DNA from: Clostridium sp. UBA5530
GTDB taxonomy: Bacteria > Bacillota > Clostridia > Clostridiales > Clostridiaceae
Direction of reading: 5' to 3'
Length of the DNA stretch: 8,574 nt
NCBI GenBank assembly: GCA_002423705.1
Contig: DINW01000067.1
Span: forward strand, 15,213-23,786
The notes beneath the pieces were generated by a model. The model was not told the origin of the DNA and searched no databases. It was given only the letters and a program-made list of their open reading frames with translations. A program made the translations under genes and the position numbers. Below are positions 1 through 5,850 of the stretch, one piece after another; position 1 is the first letter of the stretch; the number at the start of each line of letters is the position of its first letter.

Positions 1-420
1 CATAGATGTACCAATATGAGCATATTTTCCTTTAATCCTTGTTGAACACAAAGTAAGTTCTTCCATTTCATCATTAAATTCATAATTTCTAGCTAATAAT
101 ACATGATTGTTTTTAGTCTTCTGAGGTAATACAGCCATTTGACTGCAACCTGGCTTAAGAAATGACATTACATAATATATTGCTTGAAACTTATTAAATC
201 CTAATGCATCTGTAAAACCTTCAATCTCTTCATTAATTCCTGGACAATATTCATCAAACATTTTTATAATTTGTATTTGTTCATCTTTTGAAAAAGGAAA
301 CTTTGGTATCTTTTGCATCTCTAGAAACTGTGGCATAGTTTTTATTTTTTCTCCCAATATTTTGCCCACTTCATAATTTGTACCTTCTAATTTATAATAA
401 CAAGCTTTTAAGTTTTTCAT
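1..420 (-). CDS. C45 family peptidase / acyl-CoA:6-aminopenicillanate acyltransferase-like hydrolase (N-terminal 140 residues, cut by window edge)
   Basis: The reading frame is open from the ATG at 418-420 to the left edge, so only the N-terminal part is present. The protein resembles the C45/Ntn-hydrolase (penicillin acyltransferase, linear amide C-N hydrolase) group. Near residue 90 it has Pro-Gly-Cys-Ser, with Cys92 as candidate nucleophile, and then LLARNYEF at 108-115, the Arg-Asn pair that follows the nucleophile in this family. In such proteins the Cys becomes N-terminal after self-cleavage; the preceding 91 residues would be the pro-segment. The natural substrate of bacterial members is mostly unknown (amide or acyl-amine bonds). 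The start is supported by AAGGAG about 8 nt upstream. It lies downstream of rlmH on the same strand but is separated by 231 bp with a terminator-like hairpin, so it is probably its own unit. Family assignment is fairly sure; function is not. Confidence 0.72.
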   Translation of the reverse strand, partial: MKNLKACYYKLEGTNYEVGKILGEKIKTMPQFLEMQKIPKFPFSKDEQIQIIKMFDEYCPGINEEIEGFTDALGFNKFQAIYYVMSFLKPGCSQMAVLPQKTKNNHVLLARNYEFNDEMEELTLCSTRIKGKYAHIGTSM

Positions 421-473
421 AACTACTTTTCTCCTTAACCTTATTTTATAATATAAAGTTATCATTTCGAGAA

Positions 474-502
474 AATGTATGCCTGATATTTTCTGCTATT
501 CA
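474..502 (-). promoter_or_regulatory. Possible sporulation-type promoter for the C45 hydrolase gene
   Basis: On the minus strand TGAATA (497-502) is followed 15 nt later by CATACATT (474-481), about 53 nt before the ATG. The -10 resembles the CATACAnT of sigma-E promoters and the -35 has an ATA core, but the spacing is about 1-2 nt short of what is usual. A competing AT-rich vegetative -10 (TATATT/TATAAA) lies around 440-455 without a clear -35. This is a weak call. Confidence 0.2.
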
Positions 503-556
503 TAGTTTATATATATAAATAATTTTTCTATAAATATATGAAAATTAAAATAGGAC

Positions 557-591
557 AAAAAAATCAAATAACTTAAACTTTTTGAGCTTAA
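557..591 (-). terminator. Weak intrinsic terminator after rlmH
   Basis: Minus-strand RNA forms a 7-bp stem (585-591 with 573-579, one G-U pair) around a 5-nt loop. A run of seven T follows after a further 9 nt (557-563). The stem is AT-rich and the gap before the T-run is longer than ideal, so efficiency may be modest. It sits about 60 nt past the rlmH stop codon. Confidence 0.4.
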
Positions 592-651
592 TATTAGGTG
601 GCAAGATTATCTCACTATCATATGTTTGTATGATTTTAGTAAAAACCTCAT

Positions 652-1131
652 TTATTTATGGTACGGTTCCCCCTTCATTATCCTAAATCCCCTATATACC
701 TGTTCTAGTAACATAACTCTAAAGAGCTGGTGGGGAAATGTCATTTTAGAAAAACACAGTTTATAGTTGGCTCGTTTTAGCACATCTTCTGAAAGGCCTA
801 GACTACCACCTATTATGAATACTAGATTTGAGTTTCCTTCAACACCGCAATTGGCTATAAATGATGAAAATTCCTCCGAAGTCAAGGTTTTACCCTTTAG
901 ATCCATAGCTATTACATAGGCATTATCTCTTACTTTTGACAAGATTAGTTGGCCTTCTTTTTCTTTTATTTGCTGTTCTTCCTTTTGTGATGCATTATCT
1001 GGGGTTTTTTCATCTGGCACCTCTACTATCTCTAACTTGCAGTATTTCTTTAGCCTTTTAGAGTACTCATCTATAGCATCCCTTAAAAATTTTTCCTTTA
1101 TTTTACCTATAGTTAAAATTGTTATGTTCAT
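652..1131 (-). CDS. rlmH: 23S rRNA (pseudouridine(1915)-N(3))-methyltransferase RlmH
   Basis: RlmH is a small SPOUT-class (knotted) methyltransferase that uses S-adenosylmethionine to methylate pseudouridine 1915 in helix 69 of 23S rRNA on the assembled 70S ribosome. The 159-residue length is standard. Diagnostic segments are the glycine-rich SAM loop FIIGGSLGLSEDV (105-117), the MTFPHQLFRVMLLEQVYR block (130-147) and the conserved C-terminus GEPYHK. The start ATG has AAAGGAG 7 nt upstream. An intrinsic terminator of the preceding SEC-C gene ends only 22 bp before the start codon, leaving no room for a promoter between them. rlmH must therefore be read from a promoter inside or before that gene, or by read-through. 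In Bacillus rlmH lies near walJ and the replication origin; walJ is also close by here. Identification is essentially certain. Confidence 0.97.
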   Translation of the reverse strand: MNITILTIGKIKEKFLRDAIDEYSKRLKKYCKLEIVEVPDEKTPDNASQKEEQQIKEKEGQLILSKVRDNAYVIAMDLKGKTLTSEEFSSFIANCGVEGNSNLVFIIGGSLGLSEDVLKRANYKLCFSKMTFPHQLFRVMLLEQVYRGFRIMKGEPYHK

Positions 1132-1153
1132 GATTTCTCCTTTACTTACAAAT

Positions 1154-1183
1154 AAAGGCCTTACTTTATAAAGTAAGGCCTTT
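1154..1183 (-). terminator. Intrinsic terminator (30-bp perfect palindrome) after the SEC-C gene
   Basis: AAAGGCCTTACTT (1154-1166) and its exact complement (1171-1183) flank a TATA centre, which is itself self-complementary, so the whole 30 bp is a perfect palindrome. On the minus strand it lies 22 nt after the SEC-C stop and ends in CCTTTATTT. The T-tract is mixed rather than uniform. The hairpin lies directly before the rlmH ribosome binding site, so it could also act as an attenuator or processing site in a longer transcript. Confidence 0.75.
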
Positions 1184-1205
1184 AAAATTATTAAATTTTA
1201 TCTAA

Positions 1206-1703
1206 TTACTTTCCACAGCACTTCTTGTACTTTTTCCCACTTCCACAAGGACATGGGTCGTTTCTTCCTACTTTATTTTCGTTAACAATAGTCTTAGAAG
1301 ATCTCCAATCCTTTTGAATTTCTTTTCTCTTATCTATTGAGAAAATTCCTTCCCATTGAGGTAGATTATACAAGTAATCTGCTTTAGCATCTAACATGTT
1401 AAAGTATAACTTCTCTAAATCCATATCTAAAGCTAAGGCTGTATTTGCTTCTACTGCTTCTAAATCTAATGGAGACTTCAAACTATCATTGATTCCATCT
1501 ATAAATCCCATAACGAATTCACTAGTTGTATCAAATTCCTCAGCTAAATCACCAATTGTAGTATTCAAGGTTTCTTTATGGTTTGCTAAGATTTTGGCAT
1601 ATATTTTTTTCTCTATTGCACTATATTCATCCCAAAACGCTTGCTCTCCCTTTGTCTTCACATAGTTTACCACCATATCAGTCCATTGTGTATATAAACT
1701 CAT
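1206..1703 (-). CDS. SEC-C metal-binding domain protein
   Basis: The last 21 residues form a SEC-C motif (NDPCPCGSGKKYKKCC), the zinc-binding module first seen at the SecA C-terminus and in many small bacterial proteins. Its ligands Cys-x-Cys and Cys-Cys lie close to the end of the protein. The preceding 145 or so residues are alpha-helical and acidic, without signal peptide or membrane segment, so the protein is probably cytoplasmic. The molecular role is unknown; SEC-C zinc fingers mediate contacts with proteins or ribosomes in known cases. Two in-frame ATGs exist: 1712 lies only 1 nt after GGGAGA, whereas 1703 (MSLYTQW...) has 10 nt of spacing, so I prefer 1703, giving 165 residues. The gene has its own promoter (1748-1775) and terminator (1154-1183), so it is likely a single-gene unit. 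Confidence 0.85.
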   Translation of the reverse strand: MSLYTQWTDMVVNYVKTKGEQAFWDEYSAIEKKIYAKILANHKETLNTTIGDLAEEFDTTSEFVMGFIDGINDSLKSPLDLEAVEANTALALDMDLEKLYFNMLDAKADYLYNLPQWEGIFSIDKRKEIQKDWRSSKTIVNENKVGRNDPCPCGSGKKYKKCCGK

Positions 1704-1747
1704 ATCCTTCATTCTCCCTTTTTAAAAATAATTCAACATATCTTAAT

Positions 1748-1775
1748 ATTATAACGAAATAATCAATAATTTCAA
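1748..1775 (-). promoter_or_regulatory. Sigma-A promoter of the SEC-C gene
   Basis: On the minus strand TTGAAA (1770-1775) is followed by a 16-bp spacer and a perfect TATAAT (1748-1753). The expected start of transcription is near 1741, giving a leader of about 40 nt with GGGAGA at its end. This is the best -35/-10 pair in the window. Confidence 0.7.
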
Positions 1776-1785
1776 TATATAATAA

Positions 1786-2355
1786 TTACTTTTTCTCTAG
1801 AGGCTTTAATCCATCATCTTTTCCTATAGGTTCCATGATGCTATAATTTCCGCCTAGAGTTTCTACTTCTTTATTTTCTATAATAAATTTAACTCTATTG
1901 ATAGTTGGCAACTGGCATAAAGTATTTACTATAGACTTTATACATGTTTCTTCCTTAGTAGGACTCATTTTCATTATGGCATCCTTGCTAAGATTCACTA
2001 TTGCCGCACCGTCCTTTACAGAAAAGCTTAAAAGTCTAGTCTCTTTAGGCAGTATTGGTTTAAGCTTACTTGTTAAAGATGGTCCCGCTATAAGATAATT
2101 CATAAGACTTTGTCCTAAAAGTTCTTCCTTGTCAATAAGGATTTCCTCCTTACCTATCTTAGAATTGCCTTCTTCCTTAGTATCATCAAAATATAATTGT
2201 AAATCCAAAGTATCTGTTTCTTCATTTAAAATTTTTATATTTTTAAGTCTTTCCTTGTTGTTTATACTTACCTTATCTAATTTAGTGCATCCTGTAAAGA
2301 CCAAGGAAGTTGTGGCTATAACTATTATAAAAGCTTTTTTAAAAACACTATTCAT
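1786..2355 (-). CDS. GerMN domain-containing lipoprotein
   Basis: This is a secreted, membrane-anchored protein of 189 residues. Residues 1-22 form a signal peptide with two lysines (6-7), a hydrophobic core and a lipobox-like LVFTGC, so Cys23 would be lipidated. Phe at -3 is less usual than Leu or Val. The remainder matches a GerMN domain: LLGQSLMNYLIAGP (about 90-103), then VKDGAAIVNLS (about 124-134), then a helix with paired Cys/Thr and NRVKFIIE. GerMN domains occur in the spore germination/sporulation protein GerM and in clostridial lipoproteins; they are thought to bind cell-wall or partner proteins, with no enzyme activity shown. An in-frame GTG at 2370 would extend the protein by 5 residues, but it forms part of the GTGAGG ribosome binding site, which lies 9 nt before ATG 2355. 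I therefore choose 2355. A role in the envelope fits its neighbours walJ and murA. Confidence 0.82.
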   Translation of the reverse strand: MNSVFKKAFIIVIATTSLVFTGCTKLDKVSINNKERLKNIKILNEETDTLDLQLYFDDTKEEGNSKIGKEEILIDKEELLGQSLMNYLIAGPSLTSKLKPILPKETRLLSFSVKDGAAIVNLSKDAIMKMSPTKEETCIKSIVNTLCQLPTINRVKFIIENKEVETLGGNYSIMEPIGKDDGLKPLEKK

Positions 2356-2396
2356 AATTATATACCTCACTATAAAGCTTTAATTTTTTTCTTTTA

Positions 2397-2425
2397 TTAT
2401 ATCTATACTATTGCCATAGATATAA
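2397..2425. promoter_or_regulatory. AT-rich inverted repeat in the gerMN-gene promoter region
   Basis: TTATATCTAT (2397-2406) and its exact complement (2416-2425) flank a 9-nt centre, 42 nt upstream of the lipoprotein start. No T-run follows on either strand, so it is not a typical terminator. A minus-strand TATAAT (2396-2401) overlaps one arm, which would suit an operator covering a -10 element; no convincing -35 is visible. Another TATAAT lies at 2432-2437. Confidence 0.35.
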
Positions 2426-2466
2426 CTTTACATTATATGCTAATAGTTTAAAGTTGGTGCTGAAAT

Positions 2467-3252
2467 TTAAAACTCAATATAGCTACTTGGTTCATTTCTA
2501 TTAGCTAAAGATAAAGTAACATCCTTATTAAGAACTACTCCCCGTTGTTCCAATAATGTGGCAACAGTCTGATAAGCCAAATCTGGGTGATTATTGGTGT
2601 TGCTTAAGTGTCCTAGAATAATAGTCTTATGGTCATCCTTTAAGATATCCATTATAGCATTACCACAAGCATCATTTGATAAGTGACCTATATCGCTTAA
2701 GATTCTTCGTTTTAAGCTATAGGGATATGGTCCAAATTTTAGCATTTCTACATCATGATTGCTTTCTAGTAGTATCACTTGAGACTCCTCAATATTCTTT
2801 TTTATTTCCTGGGTAAAGCAACCCATATCTGTTGCTATACTTATCCTTTTCTCCTTACTTATAGCTGTATATCCCATTGGATTGGCAGCGTCATGAGGTA
2901 TTGGATAGTTTACTATATCCATATCTTTAATGGTTACACAGCTTTCACTTATAATCTTTATATTTTCTTCCTTAACTTTTCCTAAGGATCTTTCCATAGC
3001 ACACCATGTCTCACTATTGGCGTATATAGGAATATCGTATTTTCTAGATAATATTCCTGCACCCTTAATGTGATCTATATGCTCGTGGGTTATAAAGATA
3101 CCGTCAATGTCTTTAGGATTTACTTCTATAGATTTTAATGCAGAATCTATATGTTTTCCAGCCATACCTACATCCACTAGAATTTTAGCCTTATCTGAGG
3201 ATATAAACATGCTATTTCCACTACTACCACTATACAAAGAACAAAATTTCAT
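2467..3252 (-). CDS. walJ: MBL-fold metallo-hydrolase, YycJ/WalJ family
   Basis: This is a cytoplasmic metallo-beta-lactamase-fold protein of 261 residues, the usual length of the YycJ/WalJ family, which is associated with cell-wall homeostasis and has been linked to coordinating division and replication in Firmicutes. It opens with the family signature CSLYSGSSGNSMFI (4-17). Metal ligands are HEHIDH (56-61), His120-Asp121, Asp142 (ATDMG) and the GHLSN motifs at 189-193 and 214-218. Nuclease activity has been reported for some relatives; the physiological substrate is not settled. The start codon lies 1 bp after the murA stop, and its ribosome binding site GGAGGA is inside the murA 3' end, so the two genes are co-transcribed and probably translationally coupled. 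The usual Bacillus partners walR, walK, yycH and yycI are absent from the window. Confidence 0.92.
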   Translation of the reverse strand: MKFCSLYSGSSGNSMFISSDKAKILVDVGMAGKHIDSALKSIEVNPKDIDGIFITHEHIDHIKGAGILSRKYDIPIYANSETWCAMERSLGKVKEENIKIISESCVTIKDMDIVNYPIPHDAANPMGYTAISKEKRISIATDMGCFTQEIKKNIEESQVILLESNHDVEMLKFGPYPYSLKRRILSDIGHLSNDACGNAIMDILKDDHKTIILGHLSNTNNHPDLAYQTVATLLEQRGVVLNKDVTLSLANRNEPSSYIEF

Positions 3253-3253
3253 A

Positions 3254-4519
3254 TTATTCCTCCAACATGGTTTCTCTTGTTATCTCTGCTCCTAAAGCCT
3301 TAAATTTATTCTCTATGTGAGGATAACCTCTATCTATATGATCTATATTGTAAACCTCTGTAGCTCCCTCGGCTACTAAGCCTGCTATTACCATAGCTGC
3401 TCCTGCTCTAAGGTCTGTAGCTTTAGTTATAGCTCCCGTAAGCTTTTCTACTCCATCTATAATTGCAGTTCTTCCTTCAACCTTTATGTTTGCTCCCATT
3501 TTCTTAAGCTCATCCACATGTTTTAATCTGCACTCATATATACTTTCATTTACTATACTTCTACCCTTTGATATAGACAACAAAGTGCTCATTGGTTGTT
3601 GAATATCTGTAGGAAATCCTGGATAAGGTGCTGTCTTAATATTTACACCCTTTAAATCCCTATTGCTATCTACTACCACATAATCATCACCCTCTTCAAC
3701 ATTAGCACCCATCTCCGTAAGTTTTGCACTGATAGATTCTAAGTGTTTAGGAATGATATTATTTATTTTCACGCGTCCACCACATGCTGCAGAAGCTATC
3801 ATAAACGTTCCTGCTTCAATTTGGTCAGGTATAACACTATAGTCGCATCCATTAAGTTCTTTAACCCCTGTTACTCTAATAACATCAGTTCCTGCACCTT
3901 TGATATTAGCTCCCATAGAATTTAGGAAGTTTGCTACGTCAACTACATGTGGTTCTCTGGCTGCATTTTCTAAAATAGTAGTTCCCTCTGCTAAAGTAGC
4001 TGCTAACATTACATTGATAGTCCCACCTACAGTGACTACGTCAAAAAAGATGTTAGCTCCTACTAATTTTTCTGCCTTTACTATAACCGCACCATGCTCT
4101 ATTTTCACTTCAGCTCCAAGAGCCTCAAATCCTTTTATATGTTGATCTATAGGCCTAGCACCTATAGGGCACCCCCCTGGAAGTTCAACCTTGGCTTCCT
4201 TAAACCTTCCTAGTAATGCTCCTATTAAATAATAAGATGCTCTCATACGTCTCATATCTTCGCTACAAGCTTGAAAGTTATTTATGGCAGTGCTATCTAT
4301 AGTAACAGAACTACCCTCTCTTTTTACTGAGCATCCTAAAGATTCAATTATTCTTTCTAAACAATATATATCTTCTATATCAGGAATATTATCTATAACA
4401 CATTTTCCTGTACTTGCCATAATAGCTGTTGGTAATATCGCTACAGCAGCGTTCTTTGAGCCACTGATATTTACTTCTCCATTAAGAGGTCTTCCTCCAT
4501 TTATAATAAGTTTTTCCAT
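3254..4519 (-). CDS. murA: UDP-N-acetylglucosamine 1-carboxyvinyltransferase MurA
   Basis: MurA transfers enolpyruvate from phosphoenolpyruvate to UDP-GlcNAc, the first committed step of peptidoglycan synthesis, in the cytoplasm. The 421-residue length is standard. Catalytic landmarks are all in place and line up closely with E. coli numbering: Lys22-Asn23 (SGSKNAA), Cys117 in PGGCPIGARP (E. coli Cys115, the fosfomycin target), Asp305 in GFPTDIQQP, and Arg397 in HIDRGYPH. Retention of Cys rather than Asp predicts fosfomycin sensitivity of the enzyme itself. Firmicutes often carry two MurA paralogues; linkage to walJ rather than to spoIID/atp genes suggests this may be one of a pair, but I cannot tell which. 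ATG 4519 has GGTGGAG a few nt upstream. It is the first gene of the murA-walJ unit. Confidence 0.96.
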   Translation of the reverse strand: MEKLIINGGRPLNGEVNISGSKNAAVAILPTAIMASTGKCVIDNIPDIEDIYCLERIIESLGCSVKREGSSVTIDSTAINNFQACSEDMRRMRASYYLIGALLGRFKEAKVELPGGCPIGARPIDQHIKGFEALGAEVKIEHGAVIVKAEKLVGANIFFDVVTVGGTINVMLAATLAEGTTILENAAREPHVVDVANFLNSMGANIKGAGTDVIRVTGVKELNGCDYSVIPDQIEAGTFMIASAACGGRVKINNIIPKHLESISAKLTEMGANVEEGDDYVVVDSNRDLKGVNIKTAPYPGFPTDIQQPMSTLLSISKGRSIVNESIYECRLKHVDELKKMGANIKVEGRTAIIDGVEKLTGAITKATDLRAGAAMVIAGLVAEGATEVYNIDHIDRGYPHIENKFKALGAEITRETMLEE

Positions 4520-4653
4520 CTACTCCACCCTTATCCTATAATTTCGTATTTATCTATCCTTAAACTCAATGTCATATCCAATAAGTGTCAAATATCTCTG
4601 ATTCATAAATTTCATTAAACTAACATTTATTATATTTTATTGAAAGCATTAAT

Positions 4654-4694
4654 AATAGTATTAACTTTTTACCCTTGAGTTAATACTATTTTTT
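4654..4694 (+). terminator. Terminator-like hairpin without an upstream gene
   Basis: AATAGTATTAACT (4654-4666) and its exact complement (4678-4690) form a 13-bp stem with an 11-nt loop, followed by T4691-4694, making a run of six T with the end of the stem. The T-run gives it plus-strand polarity. No gene on the plus strand precedes it; only the 3'-to-5' side of murA lies upstream. It could stop antisense transcription into the region, end a short RNA, or serve as an operator overlapping the possible murA -35. Confidence 0.55.
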
Positions 4695-4764
4695 CAAATT
4701 TAAAACTCTTATTCTAAAAACTTCAAACATATATTAATATAAATTAACTATCATTTTATCTAAC

Positions 4765-4786
4765 ACTTATTAGTTAACTAATAAGT
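4765..4786. promoter_or_regulatory. 22-bp perfect palindrome, probable operator
   Basis: ACTTATTAGTT (4765-4775) is followed immediately by its exact complement (4776-4786), with no spacer and no T-run. The central TTAGTTAACTAA is of the kind recognised by dimeric winged-helix repressors such as MarR-family proteins. No such regulator is encoded in the window. It lies 245 bp from murA and 420 bp from the 2H-like gene, so its target promoter is unclear. Confidence 0.45.
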
Positions 4787-5024
4787 TCTTATATTAAAAA
4801 ATCATATTTAAAGATTAGCATACTTTCATAAATTTTATTATATCATAATATCTATTGTTTTTTACACTGTTTTTTTGTGTTATTTATTAATAATTGTTGG
4901 TAATTGGTATCTTATTAATTATATCATCTAAATATATCATTAGTGAACCTTTATTTCATCATCTTTTGTTGAAACTTATATATAATTTTCCTTTAAATTT
5001 TTCTATATATGCTTAAATAATCTA

Positions 5025-5033
5025 TGTTATAAT
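5025..5033 (+). promoter_or_regulatory. Extended -10 promoter for the 2H-like gene
   Basis: TG-T-TATAAT (5025-5033) is a perfect -10 hexamer with the TGn extension, which can replace a -35. The -35 position holds only AT-rich sequence (ATATAT). Transcription would start near 5040, exactly where the first inverted repeat of the leader begins, leaving a 5' untranslated region of about 165 nt. Confidence 0.55.
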
Positions 5034-5039
5034 TAAATA

Positions 5040-5206
5040 TGGTAAGTCATATCACATTTTCTAATTCCCCTCTTACCATATTTTAAACGGATTTATGTGA
5101 AAAAAGGTTACATAATTATTATAATAATAGAATTTATATCCTTATGAAGGGAGGCATTGTATTACAGTATTACTAACTTGTTGTATTCTGTAATAGAAGT
5201 ATAAAT
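5040..5206 (+). promoter_or_regulatory. Structured 5' leader RNA of the 2H-like gene
   Basis: The leader begins with GGTAAG (5041-5046), which pairs with CTTACC (5072-5077) across a 25-nt loop; at DNA level the repeat has 12-bp arms (5035-5046 and 5072-5083). A 14-bp AT palindrome follows (5115-5128). Then comes a strong Shine-Dalgarno-like AAGGGAGG (5147-5154), and a hairpin with outer stem TATTACAG/CTGTAATA (5160-5167/5188-5195) and inner stem TAC-AAC/GTTGTA. CCTCTT (5069-5074) could pair with GGGAGG (5149-5154), and this pairing excludes the first stem. I do not recognise any known riboswitch class. Regulation by folding is an inference. Confidence 0.4.
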
Positions 5207-5734
5207 ATGAAGTATTATATTGTAGCATTATTAGATGAGGATTCTTCTAAATCTGTAGAACCAATTCAAAGAAATATATCAAGAAAATATAGACTACCTC
5301 GCAGCAATTCAACTTTTCATATTCCATTGGGAGTTATAGAGAATCCTAATATTGATAAGTTCGATGCTGTGGTATCCAATATTATAAAGCCATATAAAAC
5401 TTTTAAGGTTGAATTAGGTACAGTTTTATATTCCGATGATCCTGGTAAAACCTTTAGCCTTCAAATCCAAAACAAAGGCTATATTAAAAGACTTTCCAGA
5501 ATAATAAATGATACCCTAAAGCTTCACGGCTTTTTAGTTAAAGATATAAGTGATGAAAATATGTATTTAGCTTTAAATAATATCAATTGTATTAGTAAAG
5601 ATTTAACAAAGACTTACAGTACTCAATTAGATTGTGGAAGTAAGATGGTTAAAATTAACAGGATAGAGCTTTGGAAGTCAACTTCTTCCAGAAGAGAGCT
5701 TATTATGCGAACATACCCACTAAAAACCTTCTAA
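5207..5734 (+). CDS. 2H phosphoesterase superfamily-like protein with degenerate active site
   Basis: This 175-residue protein has the layout of 2H (LigT/2'-5' RNA ligase-like) phosphoesterases: N-terminal strand MKYYIVALLD, first motif region STFHIPLG (35-42), a helix, VELGTVLYSDDPGKTFSLQI (68-87), a helix KRLSRIINDTLKLHGF (94-109), second motif region NMYLALNN (118-125), and the closing strand INRIELWKS (150-158). Active 2H enzymes need two His-x-Thr/Ser motifs. Here the first is His38-Ile-Pro and the second is Tyr120-Leu-Ala, so the second histidine is lost and catalysis by the usual mechanism is unlikely. It may bind RNA or a cyclic nucleotide without cutting it. The start has only a weak AGAAG 7 nt upstream; the strong AAGGGAGG is 52 nt away. 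No signal peptide or membrane segment. The fold call rests on pattern alone and could be wrong. Confidence 0.55.
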   Translation: MKYYIVALLDEDSSKSVEPIQRNISRKYRLPRSNSTFHIPLGVIENPNIDKFDAVVSNIIKPYKTFKVELGTVLYSDDPGKTFSLQIQNKGYIKRLSRIINDTLKLHGFLVKDISDENMYLALNNINCISKDLTKTYSTQLDCGSKMVKINRIELWKSTSSRRELIMRTYPLKTF

Positions 5735-5850
5735 AAACATTGTTAAAAAATAAATTAGCAGGGTAAACGATTACCGAACTTTTCAATTTTTGTTTTATAG
5801 TCTAAAATATTTAGTATAAATTGAAGGTTACAGAAAGGCGGCCTTGCTAT

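Larger units (their letters stand above)
4520..5206. other. Divergent gene-free region between murA and the 2H-like gene
   Basis: These 687 bp carry no credible coding frame. Contents from left to right: a possible murA promoter, with minus-strand TATAAT at 4629-4634 and a weak TATTAT -35 at 4652-4657, plus an unpaired TTGACA near 4587-4592 lacking a -10; a plus-strand terminator-like hairpin (4654-4694); a 22-bp perfect palindrome (4765-4786); very AT-rich sequence to about 5020 in which I recognise nothing; then an extended -10 promoter and a structured leader (5025-5206). I found no perfect DnaA box, so a replication origin is not supported despite the divergent gene layout. Confidence 0.6.

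Noticed and set aside
1396..4541. Plus-strand open frames lying inside SEC-C, GerMN, walJ and murA genes
   Set aside because: They are antisense shadows of well-supported minus-strand genes, lack ribosome binding sites and have no recognisable protein features.
4569..4601. Ten-codon plus-strand frame ahead of the hairpin at 4654
   Set aside because: It has no ribosome binding site and is too short to distinguish from chance.
4520..5206. Replication origin, suggested by divergent genes on both sides and origin-associated neighbours (walJ, rlmH)
   Set aside because: No perfect DnaA box, no box cluster and no dnaA/dnaN nearby; only loose partial matches such as TTATCCTAT near the murA ribosome site.
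5040..5206. Assignment of the leader to a known riboswitch class (TPP, SAM, FMN, purine, cyclic-di-GMP, T-box, fluoride)
   Set aside because: None of the conserved core sequences of these classes that I can recall is present.
5762..5775. GGTAA-ACGA-TTACC hairpin between the 2H-like and dUTPase genes as a terminator
   Set aside because: The stem is only 5 bp and the following T-rich stretch is interrupted, so it is too weak to call.
5821..5850. TTG start extending the dUTPase by 10 residues
   Set aside because: No ribosome binding site precedes it, whereas ATG 5851 has AAAGGCGG at good spacing and matches the family's N-terminus.
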